Positions 1 to 41,024 of a stretch of DNA of 64,000 nt are shown one piece after another. This DNA comes from Nocardia niigatensis NBRC 100131 (GTDB lineage Bacteria; Actinomycetota; Actinomycetes; Mycobacteriales; Mycobacteriaceae): contig NZ_BAGC01000054.1 in assembly GCF_000308655.1 (NCBI RefSeq), positions 62,001-126,000 of the forward strand, given 5' to 3'. Under the pieces are notes generated by a model that was not told where the DNA came from, did no database searches, and saw only the letters and a program-made list of their open reading frames with translations. Each line of letters starts with the position of its first letter. The first letter of the stretch is position 1. Both the position numbers and the translations under genes were made by a program.

Positions 1-33084
<33,084 letters not shown>

Positions 33085-33143
33085 CCCAAACCTCGCTTCC
33101 GGAACACCACGACACGCAGCGCTCCCCGCCGAAAACCCGAACA

Positions 33144-33173
33144 GGACGCCACGCCTGCTTCAGCGTGGCGTCC
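33144..33173. promoter_or_regulatory. strong hairpin in NRPS1 leader
   Basis: GGACGCCACGC pairs perfectly with GCGTGGCGTCC across an 8-base loop, 60 bases upstream of the NRPS start. No T-run follows on either strand, so it is not a classic terminator. It could be an attenuator or an RNA-stability element. Confidence 0.6.
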
Positions 33174-33189
33174 GGTGTTCGGGGCTCAC
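33160..33189 (-). other. possible 9-residue upstream ORF before NRPS1
   Basis: GTG AGC CCC ... CGC TGA encodes MSPEHRTPR in the same frame as the NRPS, starting 105 bases upstream of the NRPS TTG. Its stop codon falls in the loop of the 33144-33173 hairpin. It may be a leader peptide controlling the synthetase or may be chance; translation is not shown. Confidence 0.25.
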
Positions 33190-33210
33190 TTCACCGTAAA
33201 TTGAGACTCT

Positions 33211-33227
33211 CTGGGGTATCCCCCCAG
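33211..33227. promoter_or_regulatory. inverted repeat CTGGGG-N5-CCCCAG upstream of NRPS1
   Basis: A perfect six-base inverted repeat lies about 130 bases upstream of the NRPS TTG, between the upstream gene's hairpin and the leader. It could be a protein-binding site or the base of an RNA stem. Confidence 0.35.
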
Positions 33228-33348
33228 CTGGCCGATCTTGTTACATGGGCACGACCACACCCAGCGCCCGCTCCCGGGCAGTCACGGTCGCAAACTTGGT
33301 GACGGACACTCGGTCCAATCTACCGTCAGCGCGCAAGCCACATAAAGA

Positions 33349-33364
33349 AAGGGCCATAGCCCTT
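33349..33364 (-). terminator. probable terminator after cobM
   Basis: On the minus strand AAGGGC-TATG-GCCCTT is followed by TCTTTATG, starting 24 bases past the cobM stop. The stem is short but is followed by T-rich sequence, rare in this window. The rest of 33205-33387 shows no gene; it must hold the NRPS promoter, but I cannot pick out a convincing -35/-10 pair. Confidence 0.5.
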
Positions 33365-33387
33365 ACCTATCATCGCATTTGGCACTT

Positions 33388-34146
33388 TCAGCCAGTGATG
33401 TGCGACCTATCGCGAGCAGGATCGTACAGATGCGATTGGGCGCACTCGAGGGTTTCGGCCAATGCGGGACCGACGAGAATCACAGCCGCTTGCCGAAACC
33501 CGGCTGCCTCCACCCGATCGGCGATATCTGCCAGGGCGCCCCGGAGAACCTGCTGCTCAGGCTGGGTCGCGCGGTAGACCACCGCGACCGGGCAGTCCGC
33601 GCCGTAGTCCGGAATCAGCTCCCGGGCCAGCGTCCGGATCCGGGTGATGGCGAGATGCAGGATCAGGGTGGCCCGGGTACGCGCGAAATTTGCCAGCGCC
33701 TCCGACTCCGGCATCGCGGTCGAGCGGGCCTGCGTGCGGGTGAGCACAACCGACTGCACCTGCTCGGGCACCGTGAGCTCCGCGCCCAGCAGCGCCGCGG
33801 CGGCCGCGTAGGCCGGGACCCCGGGCGTCACGTCCCAGGGGATTCCCAGTGCGTCCAGCCGGCGCTTCTGCTCGGTCAGCGCGGAATACAAGGAGGGGTC
33901 TCCCGAGCACAGCCGTGCGACGTCCTTGCCCTCGGCGTGTGCCCGGGCACAGTGCGCGACGATCTCGTCCAGATCCAGGCGCTGGGTATCGATCAGCTCG
34001 GCGTCCGGCGCGCAGTGCGCGAGTACCTCGGGGTCCAGATAGGTCCCCGCGTACAGGCACACCGGCGACCGCCGCAGCAGCTCGACCGCCCGTACGGTCA
34101 GCAGATCAGCCGCCCCGGGCCCGGCCCCGATGAAGTGCACTGTCAT
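33388..34146 (-). CDS. cobM: precorrin-4 C11-methyltransferase
   Basis: S-adenosylmethionine-dependent methyltransferase of the cobalamin (corrin ring) pathway, cytoplasmic. The N-terminus MTVHFIGAGPGAADLLT is the glycine-rich start of the tetrapyrrole methylase family, and CSGDPSLYSA followed by TPGVPAYAAAAA matches the CobM branch closely. Length, about 252 residues, is normal. I start at ATG 34146; a GTG 18 bases upstream (34164) is also in frame, but the family begins at MTVHF. No other cobalamin genes are in the window, so the gene is isolated here. It lies 58 bases from the next gene on the same strand. Confidence 0.93.
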   Translation of the reverse strand: MTVHFIGAGPGAADLLTVRAVELLRRSPVCLYAGTYLDPEVLAHCAPDAELIDTQRLDLDEIVAHCARAHAEGKDVARLCSGDPSLYSALTEQKRRLDALGIPWDVTPGVPAYAAAAALLGAELTVPEQVQSVVLTRTQARSTAMPESEALANFARTRATLILHLAITRIRTLARELIPDYGADCPVAVVYRATQPEQQVLRGALADIADRVEAAGFRQAAVILVGPALAETLECAQSHLYDPARDRSHITG

Positions 34147-34204
34147 CGGCCGAGTCTCGCACACCGTGTCCGGTGAACCGTCCGGCCGTCATCGCACCCG
34201 GGTA

Positions 34205-34630
34205 TCAGCCGCTGACCTCGAAATCGGTGAGGACCTTGGTGGGGCGCAGGCGGACGACGAGTTCGCCCGGGACCCCGTTGCGCCGGCCGAATTCCCCGGC
34301 GCGGTCCGCGCCCATGTAGCGGGCGCCGATCTCGGTGGCCGTGCGCAGCAGTTCGGCCGGATCCTCGGAGACTTCGGCCACACCCTGGACCTGAACGAAG
34401 GAGTACGGCGGCGCGGCCACGTCCACGCACAGGGTGAGGCGGCCGTCACGCAGGATCGAGCGGCCCTTGGCGGTGTCCTTGCCGGTATTGAAGACGAGCT
34501 CGTCACCCTCGAGGATGAACCACACGGGCGCGACCAGCGGGCGGCCGTCTCCCGCCACGAAGGCGAGCTTGCCGGTCCGGGTGCCCTCGGTCAGGAAGTC
34601 GCGTACACGCTGATCGGACAGTGAGGCCAT
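34205..34630 (-). CDS. PPOX-class F420/FMN-dependent flavoprotein
   Basis: Small split-barrel protein of the pyridoxamine-5'-phosphate-oxidase-like superfamily, in the group common in actinomycetes that often binds coenzyme F420. Visible are the N-terminal SDQRVRDFLTEG helix, LVAPVWFILEGDELVF (strands of the barrel) and GRSILRDGRLTLCVD. Length about 141 residues is typical. The ATG at 34630 fits the family start; a GTG three codons upstream is possible. The substrate cannot be told from sequence. It may be co-transcribed with the response regulator upstream (19-base gap). Confidence 0.85.
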   Translation of the reverse strand: MASLSDQRVRDFLTEGTRTGKLAFVAGDGRPLVAPVWFILEGDELVFNTGKDTAKGRSILRDGRLTLCVDVAAPPYSFVQVQGVAEVSEDPAELLRTATEIGARYMGADRAGEFGRRNGVPGELVVRLRPTKVLTDFEVSG

Positions 34631-34648
34631 GGGCGACACCGTACGACC

Positions 34649-35284
34649 TCAGATGGCCCCGCGCTCGCGAGCCCGGGCCACCGCGGAGGTTCGGGATTTC
34701 ACGCCGAGCTTCGAATAGATGTGAACCAGGTGCGATTTCACGGTGGTCTCGGAGAGGAACAGGCGTTTGCCGATCTCCCGGTTGGAGTGACCGTCGGCGA
34801 CCAGCCGCAGCACCTCGATCTCGCGGGGGCTCAGGGTGGTGTCGGGCTTGCGGACCCGGGTCATGAGGCGGGAGGCGACCGACGGCGACAGCACGCTCTC
34901 CCCCTCTGCGGCGGAGCGCACGGCGGCCAGCAGTTCGGCGGGCGGGGTGTCCTTGAGGATGTAGCCGACCGCGCCCGCCTCGATCGCGCCGAGGATGTCG
35001 GCGTCGGTGTCGTAGTTGGTGACCACCAGGACATTCGGCGGGTTCGGGAGGTCGCGCAGGGCGGCGGTGGCGTCGGCGCCGGACTTGCCGGGACCGAAGC
35101 GCAGGTCCATCAGCACCAGGTCGACGGGGGTGGTGGAGCAGAAGGCCACGGACTCTTCGGCGGTCGCCACCTCACCCACGACTTCGACGTCGTCGGAATC
35201 GGTTTCGGCGACGCTGGAGTCCAGCAGCGCGCGCAGGCCCGCGCGGACGATGGCGTGGTCGTCGGCGAGGAGGATGCGAATCAT
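34649..35284 (-). CDS. NarL/LuxR-type response regulator
   Basis: DNA-binding response regulator of 211 residues. The receiver domain has acidic pair D8-D9, phosphoacceptor D60 (VLMDLRFG), T89 and K111. The C-terminal LuxR-type helix-turn-helix begins at TLSPREIEVL and includes NREIGKRLFLSETTVKSHL. Its start overlaps the stop of the histidine kinase gene by four bases, so the two are translationally coupled and form one system. The adjacent divergent ABC exporter is the likely target (inference from position). Confidence 0.95.
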   Translation of the reverse strand: MIRILLADDHAIVRAGLRALLDSSVAETDSDDVEVVGEVATAEESVAFCSTTPVDLVLMDLRFGPGKSGADATAALRDLPNPPNVLVVTNYDTDADILGAIEAGAVGYILKDTPPAELLAAVRSAAEGESVLSPSVASRLMTRVRKPDTTLSPREIEVLRLVADGHSNREIGKRLFLSETTVKSHLVHIYSKLGVKSRTSAVARARERGAI

Positions 35285-36459
35285 TTCTGCTCCGGGGTGA
35301 GGTTGGGCTGCTCCTCCAGGGGGAAGGAGACGGTGACCGCGGTATGGCCGGGCTCGGATTCGACGTCCATGGTGCCACCCTGCTGCTCCACCCGATTACG
35401 CATGCCGGTGAGACCGAAGCTGCCGGAAGGGGATTCGGCCAGCACCGCCGGTTCGATGCCGACCCCGTCGTCGACCACGTCCAGGTGCACGGCGTCATCG
35501 CCGTAGGTGAGGGTGACCCGCATGCGCTGAGCGTGGGCGTGCCGCACCACATTCGAGACCGCGCCCTGGGTGATGCGGACCAGTGCCGCCTCCACGGACA
35601 TGGGCAGCGCCTGCGGCTCCCCCTCGACGAGCACCTCGGCGTCCAGGCCGGGCGCGGCGGCCCGCTCGGCGATGCGGTGCAGGGCGCCGGCGAGCGATTG
35701 ACCTTCGAGCGGGGCCGGCGTGAGTTCGGCGATGAGCTGGCGGGTTTCGACCAGATTGTCGGCGGCGGTCTCGCGGGCCAGCCGGATCTTCTCCAGCGCC
35801 GGATGGTCCGGGGCGGCGCGCTCGACGGCGTGCAGCAGCAGCTGAATGCTGCTGAGGCCCTGGGCAACCGTGTCGTGAATCTCCTGGGCGAGGCGTTCGC
35901 GCTCGGCCATCTTGCCCGCCGTGCGCTCCTGCTCGGCGAGAGTGTTTCTGGTGGCGAGCAATTCGTCGATGAGGCGCTGTCGTTCGGCGGCCTCCCGGAA
36001 CAACGCGCCGTAACCCAGTCCGATCGCGACGGCCACCAGCGCGCCCAGCAGCGGGCCGATCACGCCGGCGAGGGTCCAGCCGCGGTGCGCGGCAAACCCG
36101 ACCACCGACACCACGGTCGCCGCGGTCACCGCCACCAGGCCCCAATAGCGCGGCAGCAGATGCAGATACAGGAAGAAGAGGCCGAAAACCAGGTAGACGG
36201 CGAGCGGCGCGACGGTCACCAGGCCCAGCCAGATCAGGGTGAGCAGCGCCAGCCATACCTGCGCGGCGGGCAGATTGCGCCGGAACCGGCCGCCGAAGAA
36301 GTAGACACCGAGGAACAGGACGGCCAGTACGACGACGAGGACCGGATACGACCCCGAGACGATCTCCTGCACCGCCACCACCACGGTCAGCGCCACCACC
36401 AGGGCGTGCAGCCCGAGCTGCAGGGCGGAGAAGACAGGGGTCAGGGGCGAGCGGTGCAC
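35281..36459 (-). CDS. NarL-family sensor histidine kinase
   Basis: Membrane sensor kinase of 392 residues. Residues about 10-155 are strongly hydrophobic with five or six likely membrane segments and no sizeable external domain, suggesting sensing within the membrane. A coiled region follows, then the HisKA_3 phosphoacceptor motif ERERLAQEIHDTVAQGLSS with His195. The ATPase part shows SNVVRHAHA (N box), VVDDGVGIEP and SFGLTGMRNRV (G boxes). Such intramembrane-sensing kinases often respond to cell-envelope stress or antimicrobials and control a neighbouring ABC exporter, which fits the divergent genes at 36589-38399. The signal is unknown. Confidence 0.93.
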   Translation of the reverse strand: MHRSPLTPVFSALQLGLHALVVALTVVVAVQEIVSGSYPVLVVVLAVLFLGVYFFGGRFRRNLPAAQVWLALLTLIWLGLVTVAPLAVYLVFGLFFLYLHLLPRYWGLVAVTAATVVSVVGFAAHRGWTLAGVIGPLLGALVAVAIGLGYGALFREAAERQRLIDELLATRNTLAEQERTAGKMAERERLAQEIHDTVAQGLSSIQLLLHAVERAAPDHPALEKIRLARETAADNLVETRQLIAELTPAPLEGQSLAGALHRIAERAAAPGLDAEVLVEGEPQALPMSVEAALVRITQGAVSNVVRHAHAQRMRVTLTYGDDAVHLDVVDDGVGIEPAVLAESPSGSFGLTGMRNRVEQQGGTMDVESEPGHTAVTVSFPLEEQPNLTPEQK

Positions 36460-36588
36460 GCGACCAGCTTATGCCCGGCTATTGCGGCGGCATCCATCGA
36501 AAGTAGGAAACGCCGCCGTGCCGTCGACGGAGCGGGATTCGTTCCGCGGCGCGATGGCTGCCAGCGGTTTCCCGGACAGAGTGTAAGT
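36460..36588. promoter_or_regulatory. divergent intergenic region, kinase / ABC exporter
   Basis: This 129-base gap must contain promoters for the two-component genes (minus) and the ABC genes (plus). It includes complementary arms around CGCCGCCGTGCCGTCGACGG and TTCCGCGGCGCG but no clean operator that I can define. Confidence 0.4.
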
Positions 36589-37638
36589 ATGTTCGTCGCA
36601 CTCAGAGATCTGCGGGCCGCCCGCGGCCGCTTCCTCCTCATTTCCCTGGTGGTCACTCTGGTCGCGCTGCTGGTCAGCTTTCTCAGCGGCCTGACGGCCG
36701 GATTGGCGCATCAGAACATTTCCGCCATCCAGTCGCTGAAGTCCGACACGGTCGTCTTCTCCGACACCGGATCCGCGCCCTCCTTCGACGCGTCGACCCT
36801 CAGCCAGGAGCAGGTGCAGACCTGGCAGCAGTCCGGTGGCACCGTCGACCCCATCGGCATCAGCCGCACCCGGGCCACGCTCAACGGCGCGTCACCCACC
36901 CAGGTCGCACTGTTCGGCGTCCAGGGCACCCCTTTCGGCAAGCGCGTGGCAACCGATCAGGGTTCGGTGATTCTGTCCAAGGCGGCCGCCAAGGACCTGA
37001 ACGCCAAGACCGGTGACACCGTCGAACTGGGATCGGCCTCCTACACCGTGCAGGGCGTGACGGACGACGACTGGTACGCGCACACGCCGGTGGTGTGGAT
37101 GACGCTGTCCGACTGGCAGATTCTCAACCCGCACTCGGGCGCGGCCACCATCCTCGCCGTCTCCGGCGTGAGCGACGAGAAGGCGATCGACGCCACCGCG
37201 CACACCACCACGACCAGCAGCAAGAATTCGCTGTCGGCCATGGCCTCCTACCAGGCCGAGAACGGTTCGCTGACCCTCATGACCGTCATGCTGTTCGCCA
37301 TCTCGGCGCTCGTCATCGGCGCGTTCTTCACGGTGTGGACCGTGCAGCGCCAACCGGACATCGCGACACTGAAGGCGCTCGGCGCGACCACCGGCTCACT
37401 GATCCGGGATGCCCTGAGCCAGGCGCTGATCGTGCTGCTGCTCGGCGTCGGCATCGGCGTCGGACTGACCGCGGTGGCGGGCGCGTTCATGGGCGGCGCG
37501 GTGCCGTTCGTCCTCAGTGCGAGCACCACGCTGTTCCCGGCCGCGGCCCTGATCGCGCTCGGCCTGCTCGGCGCGACGTTCGCCCTGCGCTTCCTCGTCA
37601 CCACCGATCCCCTCACCGCACTCAACCAGGCCCGCTGA
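36589..37638 (+). CDS. ABC transporter permease, MacB/FtsX type
   Basis: Integral membrane subunit of 349 residues. The layout is one N-terminal membrane helix (about 13-37), a roughly 190-residue extracellular domain, then three C-terminal helices, the FtsX/DevC/MacB arrangement. TVQRQPDIATLKALGA is the typical cytoplasmic coupling stretch. ATG 36589 begins MFVALRDLRAARGRF, the usual start of the family; the open frame extends far upstream only because it is antisense to the kinase gene. Its stop is followed at once by the ATPase gene. A role in export or envelope maintenance under the adjacent two-component system is likely. Confidence 0.9.
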   Translation: MFVALRDLRAARGRFLLISLVVTLVALLVSFLSGLTAGLAHQNISAIQSLKSDTVVFSDTGSAPSFDASTLSQEQVQTWQQSGGTVDPIGISRTRATLNGASPTQVALFGVQGTPFGKRVATDQGSVILSKAAAKDLNAKTGDTVELGSASYTVQGVTDDDWYAHTPVVWMTLSDWQILNPHSGAATILAVSGVSDEKAIDATAHTTTTSSKNSLSAMASYQAENGSLTLMTVMLFAISALVIGAFFTVWTVQRQPDIATLKALGATTGSLIRDALSQALIVLLLGVGIGVGLTAVAGAFMGGAVPFVLSASTTLFPAAALIALGLLGATFALRFLVTTDPLTALNQAR

Positions 37639-37673
37639 TGACCACACTCCCCTTGTCTCCCAGGAGCATTGCG

Positions 37674-38399
37674 ATGACCAACGCACTCACCGTCTCCGAC
37701 CTGACCCTCACCTTCCCGGACGGCACGGACCGCCTCACCGCCCTCGACCGAGTGAACCTGCGCGTGGGTGGCGGCGAGATCGCGGCCATCACCGGGCCCT
37801 CCGGCTCCGGCAAGTCGACCCTGCTGGCCACCGTCTCCACTCTGCTGCGGCCGGAATCGGGCCGGGTGGAACTCGAAACTGCCACGGGCACGACCGATCT
37901 CGCCGCATTGAGCCGCCGCGACGCGGCAACCCTGCGGCGGACCTCCATCGGCATCGTGTTCCAGCAGTCCAATCTGGTTCCGGCGCTGACCGCGCTCGAG
38001 CAGCTCGAGGCGATGGCGCACCTGGGGCAGAGCTGGTTCGTCTCACCCGCCAAGCGGCGCGAAGTCCGTTCGCACGCACGGGATCTGCTGGCGGCGGTGG
38101 GACTGTCGGGGCATGAGAACAAGCGGCCGGCTCAGCTCTCGGGTGGGCAGCGGCAGCGGGTGAACATCGCACGGGCGCTGATGAACGATCCGTCGCTGCT
38201 GGTCATCGACGAGCCGACCAGCGCGTTGGATCAGGAGCGGGGGGCGGCCATCATCGATCTGATCGTGGGGATCGTGCGGGAGCATGGGGCGGCGACATTG
38301 CTGGTGACGCACGATCTGTCGCATCTGGATCAGATGGACAGCGTGTATCGGATGGTGGATGGCGTTCTCACGCAGCAGAAGACTGCACTGGCTGCTTGA
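37674..38399 (+). CDS. ABC transporter ATP-binding protein, MacB/LolD type
   Basis: Cytoplasmic ATPase of 241 residues that powers the preceding permease. Walker A is GPSGSGKST (41-49), the signature is LSGGQRQRVNIARAL, and Walker B is LLVIDEPTSALD followed by the TLLVTHD switch. I start at ATG 37674, which has CAGGAG seven bases upstream. An earlier in-frame ATG at 37638 overlaps the permease stop but would add twelve residues that do not fit the family. The pair resembles LolCDE/MacB-type transporters that act mechanically across the membrane. Confidence 0.93.
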   Translation: MTNALTVSDLTLTFPDGTDRLTALDRVNLRVGGGEIAAITGPSGSGKSTLLATVSTLLRPESGRVELETATGTTDLAALSRRDAATLRRTSIGIVFQQSNLVPALTALEQLEAMAHLGQSWFVSPAKRREVRSHARDLLAAVGLSGHENKRPAQLSGGQRQRVNIARALMNDPSLLVIDEPTSALDQERGAAIIDLIVGIVREHGAATLLVTHDLSHLDQMDSVYRMVDGVLTQQKTALAA

Positions 38400-38414
38400 A
38401 ATACGTTGTACTAC

Positions 38415-38420
38415 TTGACA
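38415..38420 (+). promoter_or_regulatory. possible -35 box before DUF222 remnant
   Basis: A perfect TTGACA lies about 45 bases upstream of the truncated gene at 38463 in a locally AT-richer stretch. A TAGAAT further on is too far (30 bases) to be its normal partner, so the promoter is uncertain. Confidence 0.3.
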
Positions 38421-38462
38421 ATTCGTGTTACTAGCAGGCGGCTTAGGCGATAGAATAGAGGT

Positions 38463-38861
38463 ATGAATTCGAAGGGGGAAGGACTCGAGGGCTGCGGTAT
38501 CGTCGAATTGGCGGCCGCAGTCCAGACCCTTTCGAATTCCAGCCTGAAGGACTTCACCGATGGTGATGTCATCGAGTTGATGCAGCGGTTGGAGACCTGC
38601 AAAAGGCAGCTGTCGGCGTTGGATTCACGGCTGATCATCGAGGCTTGCGACCGCTCCCTTCCGAAGGGCAGTGCGGCGAAAGACGTCGTACCGTTCCTGC
38701 GGGCACAGGCTCCTATCAAGTCGCCAGCGCCACGACCGGGCAGTGCGGTGAACCCCAGCCGGACCGGCCGACAGATCAGCTTTTGCCATCTATCGCGCGG
38801 GCGGCGCGATCGCGGATGGTTCGGATGGCTTCGGTCAGCTGGGCGGGGCTGTGCACCTTGA
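38463..38861 (+). pseudogene. truncated DUF222 (13E12-type) protein
   Basis: The first 80 or so residues (GIVELAAAVQTL, ELMQRLETCKRQLSALDSRL, then FLRAQ) resemble the N-terminus of the DUF222 family, proteins usually of 400-500 residues ending in an HNH nuclease-like domain and present in many copies in Nocardia, Rhodococcus and Mycobacterium. Similarity ends near 38715. Beyond that the frame is a proline/arginine-rich run into the antisense of the convergent WYL regulator gene, with which it overlaps. The C-terminal domain is missing, so this is best read as a decayed end. Confidence 0.6.
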
Positions 38862-39753
38862 TGTCGGCGCCCAACTCCAGGAGGCGATGGGCCACCCATT
38901 CGGGGAGGTCGTCTCTGTTCATGTCCAGGGCGCAGGTGTCGGGTCCGTGCGGGACGACGTCGCCGGGGCCTTCGCCCAGACGACCGATGACGACTTCGGC
39001 GGGAGCGGCGATGTCGACGAGGAAGTGCAATGTCGGTGTGCGCCAGTCGGTTCGCGCACCGGTCACGTACGCGGCGGGGTTGGCGGCGGGAAGGTCGCGT
39101 GGGGTGAAGCGGGCGCCGGTGGCGTGCACTCGGTGGATTCGGTCGGCGCGGAAGACTCGCCAGTCATTGCGGTCGAGGTCGAAGGCGACCAGGTACCAGC
39201 GGTGTTTGTGCGGGACCAGGCCCACGGGCTCGGTGTTGCGGCGGGTTTCGGAGCCGTCGGCGGCTTCGTAGGCGAAACGCACTCGCTCCTTGTTGGTCAC
39301 GGCCGCGGCCAGGGCGGTGAGCAACTCGGGGTCGACAGGGTTCGCGCCCGTGCGGGGCGTGACGGTGGCCGCCCCCAGGACTCGCACGCGGCGGCGGAGT
39401 GTGGCGGGCAGGACCTGTTCGATCTTGGCGAGGGCGCGGACCGAAGCCTCCTCGATGCCGGCGATGGCGGAGCCCGCGGCAGCCCGGAGTCCGACGGCGA
39501 TGGCGACGGCCTCCTCGTCGTCGACCAGCAGCGGCGGCATGGCGGCCCCGGCGACCAGGCGGTAGCCGCCGGTGGCGCCCATGGTGGCCTCGACGGGGTA
39601 GCCCAGGCCACGGAGGCGGTCGATGTCGCGGCGGACGGTCCGATCGGTGACGCCGAGGCGGTCGGCAAGTTCGCTGCCGGGCCATTCGCGTGGGGTCTGC
39701 AGCAGTGACAGCAGCCGCAGCAGTCGTGCCGACGTGTCGCTCATACCCGACAT
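38776..39753 (-). CDS. YafY/PafC-type WYL-domain transcriptional regulator
   Basis: Regulator of 325 residues with an N-terminal helix-turn-helix of the DeoR-like HTH_11 type (ELADRLGVTDRTVRRDIDRLR) followed by a wing (GYRLVAG) and a WYL ligand-binding domain (KHRWYLVAFDLDRNDWRVFRADRI) with a C-terminal extension. Two starts are possible, 39753 and 39744. It is divergent from the epoxide hydrolase at 39837 with an 83-base gap, so control of that gene is plausible, as WYL proteins often regulate a divergent neighbour. Confidence 0.92.
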   Translation of the reverse strand: MSGMSDTSARLLRLLSLLQTPREWPGSELADRLGVTDRTVRRDIDRLRGLGYPVEATMGATGGYRLVAGAAMPPLLVDDEEAVAIAVGLRAAAGSAIAGIEEASVRALAKIEQVLPATLRRRVRVLGAATVTPRTGANPVDPELLTALAAAVTNKERVRFAYEAADGSETRRNTEPVGLVPHKHRWYLVAFDLDRNDWRVFRADRIHRVHATGARFTPRDLPAANPAAYVTGARTDWRTPTLHFLVDIAAPAEVVIGRLGEGPGDVVPHGPDTCALDMNRDDLPEWVAHRLLELGADIKVHSPAQLTEAIRTIRDRAARAIDGKS

Positions 39754-39836
39754 CCTCCGTTCGAAGTAGGACGAGATTAGTCCTGGATGGTTTCTAGCGT
39801 GATCAGCGGATCGCTCACCCGACGTCAGGAGTCACG
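39754..39836. promoter_or_regulatory. divergent promoter region, WYL regulator / epoxide hydrolase
   Basis: The 83-base gap includes ATTAGTCCTGGATGGTTTCTAGCGT, AT-richer than its surroundings, and the sequence GTCAGGAGTCACG, where AGGAG lies eight bases before ATG 39837 and acts as its ribosome-binding site. No clear palindrome was found. Confidence 0.4.
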
Positions 39837-40976
39837 ATGACCACCGCCGATATCCGTCCGTTTCGTATCGCCGTGCCGCAGTCCGATCTCGATGACCTCA
39901 TGGACCGGCTGGCGCGGGCCCGCTGGACCCGGCAACTCCCGGGCCAGGGTTGGGAGCGCGGCGTCCCGGTGGACTATCTGCGCGAGCTGGCCGAGCATTG
40001 GCACACCGAATTCGACTGGCGCGCACAGGAAGCCGCACTCAACGAGTTCCCGCAATTCCTGACCGAGATCGACGGGCTGGACGTGCACTTCCTGCACGTG
40101 CGCTCGGAGGACCCGGACGCGTTGCCGCTCATCCTCACCCACGGCTGGCCGAACAGTTTGGTGGAGTTCACGAAAACAATTCCGCTGCTGACGAATCCGC
40201 GCGCACACGGCCTGGAGGCGACGCAGGCGTTCCATGTCGTGATTCCCTCGGTGCCGGGTTTCGGATTCTCCGAAGCGCCGCGCGAGCCGGGCATGCGGCC
40301 ACGTCACGTGGCACACATGTGGGTGGAGCTGATGGCCCGTCTGGGTTACGACCGCTACGGCGCACAGGGCGGCGATCTGGGCGCGTACGTGGTGCAGGAG
40401 ATGGCGATCGCCGACCCGGGCCACCTGATCGGCGTGCACATCGACGGCGGCATCGGCCTGCCCACCGAGGCGGACGTCCCGACCATGACGGCCGAGGAAC
40501 GCGCCGAATGGGATCTCATGCAGAAGTGGCGGTCCGGCGTGAATCATCACGTCCTGCTGCGTCAGGCGCCGCAGACCTTCGCGCACGCCTGGACCGACTC
40601 CCCCGTCGGCCTGCTCGCCTGGATGGTCCACAAGTTCCACGAATTCTCGCCGCTGGCCGACCGGCTCGAGGATGCGGTTGACCGCGACCAGCTGCTGACC
40701 AATGTCAGCGTCTACTGGTTCTCCGATACCGCCGCCACCTCGTCGTGGCCCATGTACAACGGGCTCGGCGACGACGGTTTCGTGTGGCCGTCCGGCCAGA
40801 AGCTGGTCCCGGTGGGCGTCTACGCCGGGGGCTCGCCGCTCATGCGCCGGCTCGCCGAGCGCGACAACACCATCGTGCACTGGCCCGAGGGCAATACCGG
40901 CAACCACTTCCTCGCCATGGATGTGCCCCGGGCGCACGCGGCCGATATTCAGGCGTTCTTCGGCAAGATCCGCTGA
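39837..40976 (+). CDS. epoxide hydrolase, EHN-type alpha/beta hydrolase
   Basis: Hydrolyses epoxides to diols through a covalent ester intermediate; 379 residues. The N-terminal EHN region (about 1-110) precedes the alpha/beta core. HGWPNS (102-107) forms the oxyanion-hole segment, the nucleophile is D180 in AQGGDLGA, and H357 in GNHFLAMDVP is the catalytic base. These match the microsomal-like epoxide hydrolases common in actinomycetes. The substrate is unknown. The TetR gene follows 48 bases downstream on the same strand. Confidence 0.92.
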   Translation: MTTADIRPFRIAVPQSDLDDLMDRLARARWTRQLPGQGWERGVPVDYLRELAEHWHTEFDWRAQEAALNEFPQFLTEIDGLDVHFLHVRSEDPDALPLILTHGWPNSLVEFTKTIPLLTNPRAHGLEATQAFHVVIPSVPGFGFSEAPREPGMRPRHVAHMWVELMARLGYDRYGAQGGDLGAYVVQEMAIADPGHLIGVHIDGGIGLPTEADVPTMTAEERAEWDLMQKWRSGVNHHVLLRQAPQTFAHAWTDSPVGLLAWMVHKFHEFSPLADRLEDAVDRDQLLTNVSVYWFSDTAATSSWPMYNGLGDDGFVWPSGQKLVPVGVYAGGSPLMRRLAERDNTIVHWPEGNTGNHFLAMDVPRAHAADIQAFFGKIR

Positions 40977-41024
40977 GCCTGCCATATTTGACCGATTGAT
41001 CTTGAAAGTCGTAGTGTCCTCGGC

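Noticed and set aside
33211..33227. CTGGGG/CCCCAG repeat read as a CsoR/RcnR metal-repressor operator
   Set aside because: The G-tract symmetry is only loosely like such sites, and no metal gene or CsoR-like gene is nearby; kept only as an unassigned inverted repeat.
35344..36588. Long N-terminal extension of the ABC permease frame
   Set aside because: It is antisense to the histidine kinase; the family start is at ATG 36589.
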